Of a stretch of DNA of 35,630 nt, positions 16,425 to 23,980 are shown piece after piece. The position numbers were made by a program, and so were the translations under genes. Position 1 is the first letter of the stretch. Each line of letters starts with the position of its first letter. The notes below the pieces were generated by a model. The model worked only from the letters and a program-made list of their open reading frames with translations, made no database searches and was not told the DNA's origin. Source of the stretch: Leminorella grimontii ATCC 33999 = DSM 5078 (GTDB lineage: Bacteria; Pseudomonadota; Gammaproteobacteria; Enterobacterales; Enterobacteriaceae); contig NZ_AUUA01000022.1 in the NCBI RefSeq assembly GCF_000439085.1, forward strand, positions 1 through 35,630. Reading direction: 5' to 3'.

Positions 16425-17566
16425 CTGTTATTCCTTTCTGAACGGCTATCCTCCTGATAGTAGTGCAGGGCGATGGTTAACTGGCAAAGCTCTTTAAACA
16501 CAAAAGGATCCAGCGACGTGATCTCCTTTATTTGGTGAAGGCGATAGCTTAGCGTATTGCGATGGATACCGAGTTTTTGCGACGTAGCGTTGATTTCGGC
16601 ATTGTTGTCTATATAGGCAGCCAGCGTTTTAAGCAGCGTTTGCCCGCTGTTTTGAGCCAGCATTTTGTTTAGATGATGATGGTAGTAGAGCGTGAAGTGG
16701 CTGCTCTTAGCCTCGCTTAACAGGCCGCAAAAAGCCAGCCGCTTTCCGGAGACGACCCGCAAATCAGGGTAGGAAGATCTTGCGTGGCTCAGCATCTCTT
16801 TAAGCATAAAAATGGACTGGCGAAATGCCCCCGGCCCGTTTGATTCCACGCCGACGGCAATCGTATAGTGGCTGAGCTGCGTTTCCAAAAATGCATTGAT
16901 TTTGTCTACGGCCAGATCCGAACGATTGGGGTTGGAGACAAGAAGCAAGATCTCGTCATGGCTGAGCAGGATAACCTTTTGGGACTGTAGGATCTTGGAC
17001 ATCTCATTGAGGATGTTATCAATCGTTTTGCCCTGCAGGTTGCCCCCGGTTTCTATGTTGATAAGCAGCGGTACGAGGGCTTCTTCCAGGCTGATGTCCT
17101 GTTGTTCCAGTTGAGACAGGATATCTTTCTCGCGCTCCGCGTCATTTAGCTCAATATACTGTTTTATCAAGAGGTCTCTGATGCGGTACTGCCAGTTGAT
17201 TTCTCGAATATCCAGCGACTGTTTGATTAGCAGTTCCGCGGCCAGAATAGCGAGTTCGGCGTAGCGGCCGATTGCGACCGGATTGCCGCTGATGCCAATG
17301 ACCATCACCACCCGATCGTCTACGATAATCGGATGATTAATACCGGGCTGTACGTTTTGATACTTTGCCGCCTGCTGTGGCGTTTCAATCGTCATTCGCT
17401 GGCGGCTCTTGATTACCTCATAGGCCACCTCATGGCGCTCGCCGATCCGATGATTTTCACCAGAGGCGATAATGATCCCCTGATGGTCAATGACGTTTAC
17501 ATTATGATGAATAATCCCCATCGCGCGTTTAACGATGGTGTTTGCGAGTTCCGGCGAAATCAGCAT
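16421..17566 (-). CDS. CdaR/PucR-type sugar acid responsive regulator
   Basis: 381 aa from the ATG at 17566, which has AGGA 7 bases upstream; a TTG at 17596 would add ten residues that do not look like the family. Residues 1-135 are the sugar-diacid recognition domain ([22 protein letters not shown], then [14 protein letters not shown]). The C-terminus is a PucR-type helix-turn-helix, with [22 protein letters not shown] at about 320-341. E. coli CdaR activates glucarate, galactarate and glycerate genes. Being the last gene of a catabolic cluster and 70 bases after a glycerate kinase, it probably activates the cluster in response to the substrate or to glycerate. I avoid the symbol cdaR since orthology is not shown. 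Its stop codon overlaps that of arfA. Confidence 0.85.
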   Translation of the reverse strand: MLISPELANTIVKRAMGIIHHNVNVIDHQGIIIASGENHRIGERHEVAYEVIKSRQRMTIETPQQAAKYQNVQPGINHPIIVDDRVVMVIGISGNPVAIGRYAELAILAAELLIKQSLDIREINWQYRIRDLLIKQYIELNDAEREKDILSQLEQQDISLEEALVPLLINIETGGNLQGKTIDNILNEMSKILQSQKVILLSHDEILLLVSNPNRSDLAVDKINAFLETQLSHYTIAVGVESNGPGAFRQSIFMLKEMLSHARSSYPDLRVVSGKRLAFCGLLSEAKSSHFTLYYHHHLNKMLAQNSGQTLLKTLAAYIDNNAEINATSQKLGIHRNTLSYRLHQIKEITSLDPFVFKELCQLTIALHYYQEDSRSERNNS

Positions 17567-17636
17567 GCGTATGTCCTGTGAGTGTTCATTATTCAATCAT
17601 AATGCGAAATCGCGAGCCGGCGCGGAGCTTGTCTCA

Positions 17637-18797
17637 TTATTGAGATGAAAGTCTTGAACCGACCGTCAGAGTTCGGATTAAGGACTCGGCCGTATCGGCC
17701 AGCAGCGCCTGTGCATTTTGCATTGCATCATCCAGCGAGATAGGTCGCGGACAGATTGACCACATGGCGTCGATATGGTGCTGATGGAGTAGGGCTGCGC
17801 CCTCACCCAACGAACCGGCGATGGCGATAACCGGTTTGTTGTTAGCCGCAGCCAATGCCGCGACGCCAACCGGCGCTTTACCGTAGCTGCTTTGTTCATC
17901 CAGCTTGCCTTCTCCAGTAATGACCAGATCTGCGTCGCTAATAATTTTCTTTGCGTTTAGTAGCTCCAACACCAGTTCAATGCCTGGCCTTAGCGTGGCG
18001 TTCGTGAACCAAAGCAGGGCTGCGCCCATGCCCCCTGCGGCTCCTGCGCCAGGCGTAGAATTAACGTCTCTGCCTAACGCCTGCGTAAGAACTCGATGAT
18101 AATTTTCCATTCCCCGTTCCAGCTCGGTAAGCTGAGCCGTATTTGCGCCTTTCTGTGGCCCGTAAATCCAGGTCGCTCCTGTGGAACCCAACAGTGGGTT
18201 ATTTACGTCGCAGGAGGCTTCAAAGCGTACGGTTGAAGCTTCAGGATGCAGTTGGCTAACGTCAATGCGCGCTACCCGAATCAAGTCTTCGCCGCAGGCC
18301 GGTGTAGGAATTAGCCGTTCGTCTTTGTCATAGAAACGCGCTCCAAGCGCCTGTGCGAAGCCGATCCCGCCGTCATTTGTTGCGCTGCCGCCCAGGCCGA
18401 TAATGATATGGGCGCTTCCCTCATCGAGCGCATGCCTTACTAACTGCCCCAGTCCGAATGAGCTTGCCTTGGACGCGTTGCGCTGTGCTTTAGGCGTTAG
18501 TTCAAGGCCGCAGGCCTGAGCCATTTCGATGATGGTTTTTTGTCCTTCAAGGCTGAAATACTCGGCCTGAATCGCCTGCCCGTAGGGACCGATGACGTTC
18601 AGAGAGCGCTTTACTTTTCCGGGGAGAGAAGGGCTCTCATCCAAGATCTGTAGTAATCCTTCTCCGCCGTCAGCGATGGGAAGCTGATAGATGCCGATGT
18701 CTTTACGGTAGCGCATGATGCCGCTGGCGATGGCTTGGCAGGCCTGTAGTGCGCTGCAGCTTCCTTTAAATGAATCAATGGCGATGACAATTTTCAT
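17637..18797 (-). CDS. Glycerate kinase, GarK/GlxK family
   Basis: 386 aa, begins MKIVIAIDSFKGSCSALQA, the family signature. Other motifs: LPIADGGEGLLQIL, GLGGSATNDGGIGFAQALGA and LVITGEGKLDEQSSYGKAPVG. It phosphorylates D-glycerate with ATP, giving 2-phosphoglycerate in this family. AAGGA precedes the ATG. It follows the thiolase in the same direction after 56 bases that contain a stable hairpin, and precedes the regulator. Its presence next to a thiolase suggests that a C3 thiolysis product is glyceryl-CoA. Confidence 0.93.
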   Translation of the reverse strand: MKIVIAIDSFKGSCSALQACQAIASGIMRYRKDIGIYQLPIADGGEGLLQILDESPSLPGKVKRSLNVIGPYGQAIQAEYFSLEGQKTIIEMAQACGLELTPKAQRNASKASSFGLGQLVRHALDEGSAHIIIGLGGSATNDGGIGFAQALGARFYDKDERLIPTPACGEDLIRVARIDVSQLHPEASTVRFEASCDVNNPLLGSTGATWIYGPQKGANTAQLTELERGMENYHRVLTQALGRDVNSTPGAGAAGGMGAALLWFTNATLRPGIELVLELLNAKKIISDADLVITGEGKLDEQSSYGKAPVGVAALAAANNKPVIAIAGSLGEGAALLHQHHIDAMWSICPRPISLDDAMQNAQALLADTAESLIRTLTVGSRLSSQ

Positions 18798-18829
18798 CTT
18801 GCATCCTTAGGGGCAGAAATGGGAATAGG

Positions 18830-18847
18830 CGGGGGCTTTCGCCCCCG
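18830..18847 (-). promoter_or_regulatory. Intercistronic hairpin between thiolase and glycerate kinase genes
   Basis: On the plus strand CGGGGGC (18830-18836), TTTC, GCCCCCG (18841-18847); in the leftward transcript the loop is GAAA, a GNRA tetraloop. No U run follows (CCTATTCCC), so it is unlikely to terminate fully. It may instead act as an RNA stability element or tune relative expression. Confidence 0.6.
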
Positions 18848-18853
18848 ACCGCG

Positions 18854-20038
18854 TTACCGTTCGCGTTCAAACAGCACTGATATGCCCTGGCCTCCGCCAA
18901 TGCACATGGTTGCTAAACCGGTATTAACACCGCGGCGCTCCATCTCATACATCAGCTTGACGGAGATGATCGCCCCGCTGGCGCCGACCGGGTGTCCTAG
19001 CGCGATGGCTCCGCCGTTAACGTTCACTTTGGTGGGATCGAGCTTGAGATCGTTGATAACGGCGAGCGACTGCGCGGCGAAGGCCTCGTTGAGTTCAATC
19101 AGGTCAACGTCATGTACGGACATATTGAGCTTGTTCATCAGCTTTTTGGTTGCCGGCGCCGGGCCGAAGCCCATGATTTCGGCTTCACAGCCGGCAACGG
19201 CCCAGCCGCGTATGACCATACGGATCGGGAGCCCTAGTTCCTCAGCCTTTGCTCTGGTCGTGATAACCAAAGCGCCTGCGCCATCGTTGATGCCTGATGA
19301 GGTGGCCGCCGTTACCGTACCGTCCTTTTTGAACGCAGGCTTCAGCTGTGCGTATTTTTCCCTTGGCGTATCGCGCGGATGCTCGTCTACGCTAAAGGCT
19401 CGGGTCGTTTTACCTTCACGCACTTCGATAGGGAGGATCTGCGATTCAAAATGGCCGGCTTGAATGGCCGCCAGGGCCTTTTGCTGGCTGCTCCAGGCGA
19501 ATTCATCCATCTCCTCGCGGGTGATATTAAAGCGTTCGGCAACGAATTCAGCGGTCATACCGTTGTGGTAAGGCCCCTCCGGCCAGGTCAGAATGGAAAT
19601 GATACCGTCCTGAAGTTCGCCGTCGCCGAGGCGATAGCCATAGCGCGCTTTGCGAATGTAGAAGGGGAGCTGCGTCATGTTCTCCGTACCGCAGGCGACG
19701 GTGATGTCCGCATTGCCGGTTTGCAGCGCCATCATGCAGTCGACAATCGCCTGCAGTCCCGATCCGCACTGACGGTTAACGGAGTAGGAGGTGGTGCCGT
19801 TGGGCAGCCCTGCTCGTAGCTGGCACACGCGGGCAATAAAACCGCTTTCGGCTATTTGGCCGACGTTGCCGACCACGACTTCGTCGATTTGCTCCGGCTT
19901 AAGCCCGGCCCTTTGCACCGCTTCGCGAATGACGGCAGCGCCGAGGTCGTGTTGGTGAATGTCTTTAAAGCTTCCACCCATCGTACCAATGGCGGTGCGA
20001 ACGCCGCTAACAACTACAATATCGTTTGGCTTTTTCAT
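18854..20038 (-). CDS. Thiolase (acetyl-CoA C-acyltransferase type)
   Basis: 394 aa. The thiolase triad is intact: Cys91 in NRQCGSGLQAI, His349 in GGAIALGHPVGASG and Cys379 in CIGGGQG, with the NEAFAAQ motif at 317-323. Length and motifs fit degradative or biosynthetic acetoacetyl-CoA-type thiolases. It would cleave a 3-ketoacyl-CoA with CoA to release acetyl-CoA. AAGGAGATAGAA precedes the start. It lies 10 bases after the dehydrogenase gene, which supplies the 3-keto group; the glycerate kinase follows. Real substrate unknown from sequence. Confidence 0.92.
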   Translation of the reverse strand: MKKPNDIVVVSGVRTAIGTMGGSFKDIHQHDLGAAVIREAVQRAGLKPEQIDEVVVGNVGQIAESGFIARVCQLRAGLPNGTTSYSVNRQCGSGLQAIVDCMMALQTGNADITVACGTENMTQLPFYIRKARYGYRLGDGELQDGIISILTWPEGPYHNGMTAEFVAERFNITREEMDEFAWSSQQKALAAIQAGHFESQILPIEVREGKTTRAFSVDEHPRDTPREKYAQLKPAFKKDGTVTAATSSGINDGAGALVITTRAKAEELGLPIRMVIRGWAVAGCEAEIMGFGPAPATKKLMNKLNMSVHDVDLIELNEAFAAQSLAVINDLKLDPTKVNVNGGAIALGHPVGASGAIISVKLMYEMERRGVNTGLATMCIGGGQGISVLFERER

Positions 20039-20048
20039 TTCTATCTCC

Positions 20049-20786
20049 TTAAAGCACCATGCCGCCGCCGACGTTAATCACTTCGCCATTGATATAGCGA
20101 GCTTCATCGGAGGCTAGAAACGCAACGCACTGGCCAACGTCCTTTGGATCGCCTGCGTATCCTGCGGGGATTTTGCTTACCATGATGTCCCAGACTTTTT
20201 CCGGCACGCCTTTGGTCATGTCAGTTTCGATAAAGCCTGGGCAAATGGCGTTAACGGTTATGCCCTTACGGGCCAACTCGCGGCAGGCGGTTTTAGTTAG
20301 GCCCACTACGCCGGCTTTTGATGCGGCATAGTTTGCCTGGCCGATGTTGCCAAGCCAGCTGGCGGAAGAAATATTTATAATGCGTCCATTTCCGCGCTCC
20401 CTCATGCGAACGGCGGCTTCCTGCATGCAGTAAAAGGTGCCTTTAAGGTTGACGTCCATCACCAGATCCCAATTTTCTTCCGTCAGCTTGTGCAGCATGG
20501 CATCCCGGTTGATACCTGCGTTGTTAACCAGAATGTCTATTGGTCCCAGTACTTCTTCTGCTTCGATAAACAGACGGTTGACCTCTTCACGTTTGGCGAT
20601 GTTGCAGGGAATGAAAATAGCCTTATGGCCAGCTTTAATGAGCGCTTGGGCCGTTTTTTCTCCGCCCTCTTTATCGACATCGCAGATAACGACGGCCGCG
20701 CCGCGCTCGGCGAGAACCTGAGCGATGCCGCGACCCAGGCCGCGGCTTGAGCCGGTAACGATGGCAACTTTATTACTTAATGACAT
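20049..20786 (-). CDS. Short-chain dehydrogenase/reductase, FabG/PhaB-like
   Basis: 245 aa classical SDR. Cofactor loop TGSSRGLGRG at 11-20, NNAG at 88-91, catalytic Ser140/141, Tyr153 and Lys157 in NYAASKAG, and SDR tail GEVINVGGGMVL. Asp36 after the second strand (VVICDVDKEG) suggests NAD(H) preference. In this cluster it most likely oxidises a 3-hydroxyacyl-CoA, or the free 3-hydroxy acid, to the 3-keto compound for the thiolase. AAGGAG lies upstream of ATG. A house-keeping FabG role is unlikely because no fatty acid synthesis genes are near. Confidence 0.92.
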   Translation of the reverse strand: MSLSNKVAIVTGSSRGLGRGIAQVLAERGAAVVICDVDKEGGEKTAQALIKAGHKAIFIPCNIAKREEVNRLFIEAEEVLGPIDILVNNAGINRDAMLHKLTEENWDLVMDVNLKGTFYCMQEAAVRMRERGNGRIINISSASWLGNIGQANYAASKAGVVGLTKTACRELARKGITVNAICPGFIETDMTKGVPEKVWDIMVSKIPAGYAGDPKDVGQCVAFLASDEARYINGEVINVGGGMVL

Positions 20787-20814
20787 AGGGTACTCCTTAG
20801 TATGTTGAATCTGT

Positions 20815-22401
20815 TTAGCGGTTGGCTGCCGCGGCCAGCGCCTGCGTGAGGCCGAAGTTTTCTTCTTTGAACAGTGCGGGGTCCATCAGCGCGAGCGGTT
20901 CGGCGATCAGCGGCTTAAACTCCATCTGCTGTAGGACGTCTTTTTCCAGATCGATGCCGGGGGCGATTTCAATCAGCATCGGACCTCGTTCTGTAAGCTC
21001 GAAAACCGCGCGCTCGGTGACCAGATGCATTTTCTGCCCTTTGGCGCGGGCTATTTCTCCGTTGTAGGAAATCTGGTTGATATCCTTTACCAGCTTTTTC
21101 ACCGTGCCTTCCTGCACGATGTTGACCTTGCCGTCACGAAACTCGACCTCGAGTCCTTTGGCTGTGAAAGTGGAACAAAACACGACGTGGCGAGCGTTTT
21201 GCGTGATATCAATGAAGCCGCCGGCACCGGTACAGCGGTCACCCATTTTGGTTGCGTTGATATGTCCGTTAGCGTCCATTTCTCCCGCGCCCATGTAGGT
21301 GATGTCGACGCCGGCGCCGTTGTAATAGAGCATCTGTTCCTGATGATTAATCATGGCCGTCAGGTTTTTTCCGATGCCAAAGTCAATGCCGCCGGCCTGT
21401 ACGCCGCCGTAAATGCCCGATTCAACGGTGATAGTGACGTCTTCGGCTGCGCCTTCCTCGTGAATGATGACGCCAATAACGTCGTTGGGTATTCCTGTAC
21501 CCAAGTTAATAACGCATCCCGGATAGAGGAACTGACAGGCGCGGCGACCGATAGCTTTACGCACGTTCAGCGACAGCCTTTCCGTTTCTCCAACCGGGGA
21601 AACCAGTTCTCCGCAGTAGGCCGGGTCGTAGTACCAGGAGGACGTCTGGCGGTGATCCTCTTGGGGGTTATCGCAGACGACGATGGCATCGATAAAGTTG
21701 CCGGGAACGACGACGCGTTTGGGGTGAAGCGTTCCTTTCTGCGCCAGATTTTTTACCTGGGCGATAACCTTGCCGCCAAACCGCTTGGCGGCAAGAACGG
21801 CCTGAATGACTTCAAGCTTCATTGCCTCTTCTTCACAGGTCAGGTTGCCGTCAGTATCGGCGGTGGTACCGCGAATAATGACGACATCCAGCGCAATAGC
21901 GGGATAGAACAGGTATTCCTCTTCACGCATTGTCACAACCTCAACTAAGTGAGGCAGGCTGCGCGTTCTGTCGTTCATTTGGCCGCCTTCCTGGCGGGGA
22001 TCGATGAACGTGCCCAGCCCAACTTTTGACAGATAGCCCGGCTGACCGGCCGCCATTGCGGCGTAGAGGTGGACAATTTGTCCCTGAGGTAGACAAAACG
22101 CTTCAACGCTATTGGCGGCGATTCGCTCCATCCACTTGGGGGCGAGCCCCCAGTGGGAGCCGATGATGCGCTTTACCATTCCATGGTGGACGAAGTGTTG
22201 GTTACCACGGTCGCGGTTAGATTGACCTGCTGAGTGAATGTAGGTCAGATCGTGCGGTGAACCTGTTTCAAGAAAGCGTTTCTCCAGCGCTTTAAGTACA
22301 GACTCGGCTGCGCCTATGAGAGTCATACCGATGGTACAGACGGTAGCGCCGTCCTTGATGAGTTCTGCGGCCTGCTGTGCCGTGATAACTTTGCTTTTCA
22401 T
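20815..22401 (-). CDS. Fused alpha-beta CoA-transferase, YdiF/propionate CoA-transferase type
   Basis: 528 aa with both halves of a class I CoA-transferase in one chain. The N-terminal half runs from MKSKVITAQQAAELIKDGAT; the C-terminal half carries CVINLGTGIPNDV and TVESGIYGGVQAGG with catalytic Glu327, which forms the glutamyl-CoA intermediate. It would swap CoA between an acyl-CoA and a carboxylic acid. In this setting a likely pair is glyceryl-CoA or acetyl-CoA as donor and the imported acid as acceptor, so the thioester bond is conserved. CAGAGGATTT precedes the ATG; 28 bases separate it from the dehydrogenase gene. Confidence 0.93.
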   Translation of the reverse strand: MKSKVITAQQAAELIKDGATVCTIGMTLIGAAESVLKALEKRFLETGSPHDLTYIHSAGQSNRDRGNQHFVHHGMVKRIIGSHWGLAPKWMERIAANSVEAFCLPQGQIVHLYAAMAAGQPGYLSKVGLGTFIDPRQEGGQMNDRTRSLPHLVEVVTMREEEYLFYPAIALDVVIIRGTTADTDGNLTCEEEAMKLEVIQAVLAAKRFGGKVIAQVKNLAQKGTLHPKRVVVPGNFIDAIVVCDNPQEDHRQTSSWYYDPAYCGELVSPVGETERLSLNVRKAIGRRACQFLYPGCVINLGTGIPNDVIGVIIHEEGAAEDVTITVESGIYGGVQAGGIDFGIGKNLTAMINHQEQMLYYNGAGVDITYMGAGEMDANGHINATKMGDRCTGAGGFIDITQNARHVVFCSTFTAKGLEVEFRDGKVNIVQEGTVKKLVKDINQISYNGEIARAKGQKMHLVTERAVFELTERGPMLIEIAPGIDLEKDVLQQMEFKPLIAEPLALMDPALFKEENFGLTQALAAAANR

Positions 22402-22432
22402 AAATCCTCTGCTGTGTAGCTGCGTTTATTCA

Positions 22433-23803
22433 CTATCCACGTTGTTCGGTTACGGGCGCGTCGTTTGGTACCGAAGGGGCATTTCCGCTCTCGTTCTGGT
22501 TTTCCTTAGCGCTGGGAGGCTGCTTCACTACGGCTGCACCAATCGTGGCACAGGCTAAAAGCGCAACGGCGAACCATAGCCCGGCGCCAGGGGAGCCGGT
22601 CATATCTTCCAGCAGGCCAAATACGTAGGGGCCGACAAAGCCTCCGGTGATCCCCAGACAGGCCAGCAGACCAAGCCCTCCGGCCAGCATATTTCCGCTC
22701 ATCAGCGTTGCCGGGTAGGTAAAAATGATCGACTGAACGACAAAGAACATAGAGGCGCCGATGCAAAAGCCGATAAGCCCAAGCACTGGTCCGCCCAGCG
22801 CACCGATGACGAAACCGATAGCCATAGACATAAAGCCGGAGATCAGCATGGTTTGAGAACGCTTAGCGGTATTTGCGTACTTAGGCAGGAAAAACCCTCC
22901 GAGCGCGGCGGCAATCCACGGAATGGCGGTTAAAAGCCCAAGCGTGAAGGTGCTCATTTCTCCATAGTTGCGAATGATGCTCGGCAGAAAGTAGGTCAGG
23001 CTGTAAACGGAAATCTGGTGGGTAAAGTAGATGGCGACGATCAGCAAGAAAGTCTTATTGGTGAACGCCGTTTTAAAAGAGAATTTTTGGTCCCTGTCTA
23101 CGCCGACGGGACGTTCGGACTCCAACGTCGTCTCAATATAGTTGACGTCTTCCGGCGTCAGCCATTTCGCATCGCGAGGCCTGTCGGGCAAGACGGCGTA
23201 AACGTAGAACGCTAGCAGTACGGCGGGAACACCTTCGACGATAAACATCCATTGCCAGCCGTGTAACCCACCGACGCCGTCGAGCATCAGCAGCGCGCCG
23301 CCCAGCGGGGCGCCGATAATATTGGCAATGCAGACGCCGAGCAGGAACATGCCCACGGCGCGCGCTCTTTCCTGGCGGCCAAACCAATAGGTCAGATAAA
23401 GAATAATGCCCGGATACAGGCCCGCTTCTGCGGCGCCAAGCAGCAGGCGCATAACGTAAAATGAAACGGGGCCTGTGACAAACGCCATCCCGGCGGAGAT
23501 CAATCCCCACGTGATCATGATGCGGGTGATCCAAAAGCGCGCCCCGACGCGGGCCATAATCAGGTTACTGGGAATTTCCATCGTGGAATACGTCAGGAAA
23601 AACAGGCCGGCGCCAAGGCCGTAGGCCGTAGCGGAGAGCCCAAGATCGATAGACATCGACGCTCGGGCAATGCCGATGTTAGTACGGTCGATAAAGCTGA
23701 CGATGTAGACGATAATCAGCAGCGGCATTAAGTGCTTATACACTTTTGCGTTGGTTATTGCCGCCTGGCTAAGCGAGGCGACTTTTGACTGTATATTTGA
23801 CAT
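22433..23803 (-). CDS. MFS transporter, anion:cation symporter (sugar acid/phthalate) type
   Basis: 456 aa with about twelve hydrophobic helices. Typical motifs of the ACS family are VSFIDRTNIGIARASMSIDLG in helix 1, TYSTMEIPSNLIMARVGARF, and RLLLGAAEAGLYPGIILYLTYWF. Members include transporters for glucarate, galactonate, tartrate and phthalate, so it most likely imports a small hydroxy acid with protons. The C-terminal 30 residues are hydrophilic (PPSAKENQNESGNAPSVPND). It heads the tight block MFS / CoA-transferase / SDR / thiolase / glycerate kinase / regulator and has a 177-base upstream gap with repeated GTGTAG elements. GGGGAG is its ribosome binding site. Confidence 0.92.
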   Translation of the reverse strand: MSNIQSKVASLSQAAITNAKVYKHLMPLLIIVYIVSFIDRTNIGIARASMSIDLGLSATAYGLGAGLFFLTYSTMEIPSNLIMARVGARFWITRIMITWGLISAGMAFVTGPVSFYVMRLLLGAAEAGLYPGIILYLTYWFGRQERARAVGMFLLGVCIANIIGAPLGGALLMLDGVGGLHGWQWMFIVEGVPAVLLAFYVYAVLPDRPRDAKWLTPEDVNYIETTLESERPVGVDRDQKFSFKTAFTNKTFLLIVAIYFTHQISVYSLTYFLPSIIRNYGEMSTFTLGLLTAIPWIAAALGGFFLPKYANTAKRSQTMLISGFMSMAIGFVIGALGGPVLGLIGFCIGASMFFVVQSIIFTYPATLMSGNMLAGGLGLLACLGITGGFVGPYVFGLLEDMTGSPGAGLWFAVALLACATIGAAVVKQPPSAKENQNESGNAPSVPNDAPVTEQRG

Positions 23804-23822
23804 GGTTAATATTCTCCCCTCG

Positions 23823-23880
23823 GTGTAGAGGTTATTAATCTGTGTAGGGTGTTATTAGCCTCATTATTTTTCGGGTGTAG
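23823..23880 (-). promoter_or_regulatory. GTGTAG direct repeats upstream of the transporter gene
   Basis: On the plus strand GTGTAG occurs at 23823-23828, 23842-23847 and 23875-23880. The first two are embedded in a near-tandem repeat of about 19-20 bases (GTGTAGAGGTTATTAATCT and GTGTAGGGTGTTATTAGCCT). The position, 20-77 bases before the transporter start, suggests an operator, perhaps for the CdaR-type regulator. No clear -35/-10 pair was found in this gap. Confidence 0.35.
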
Positions 23881-23980
23881 CCGACCTACGCTTGAATAAA
23901 CGCGTTTTTATCTTTTTAGGCTAACGTTAGAGCTAGGAACGTTTCTCCTTTTTATTAATGCGTATGAGTCCTTTTATTTA

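Noticed and set aside
18819-19463. 214-codon open frame on the plus strand
   Set aside because: Antisense to the thiolase gene; low complexity Ser/Pro/Ala composition and no start signal.
20038-20815. Polyhydroxybutyrate synthesis (phaA-phaB) as the role of thiolase plus SDR
   Set aside because: No PHA synthase or phasin gene is present, and a CoA-transferase, acid importer and glycerate kinase point to catabolism.
21025-21948. 307-codon open frame on the plus strand
   Set aside because: It lies wholly opposite the CoA-transferase gene, has no ribosome binding site or family motif, and its frame mirrors the codon pattern of the real gene.
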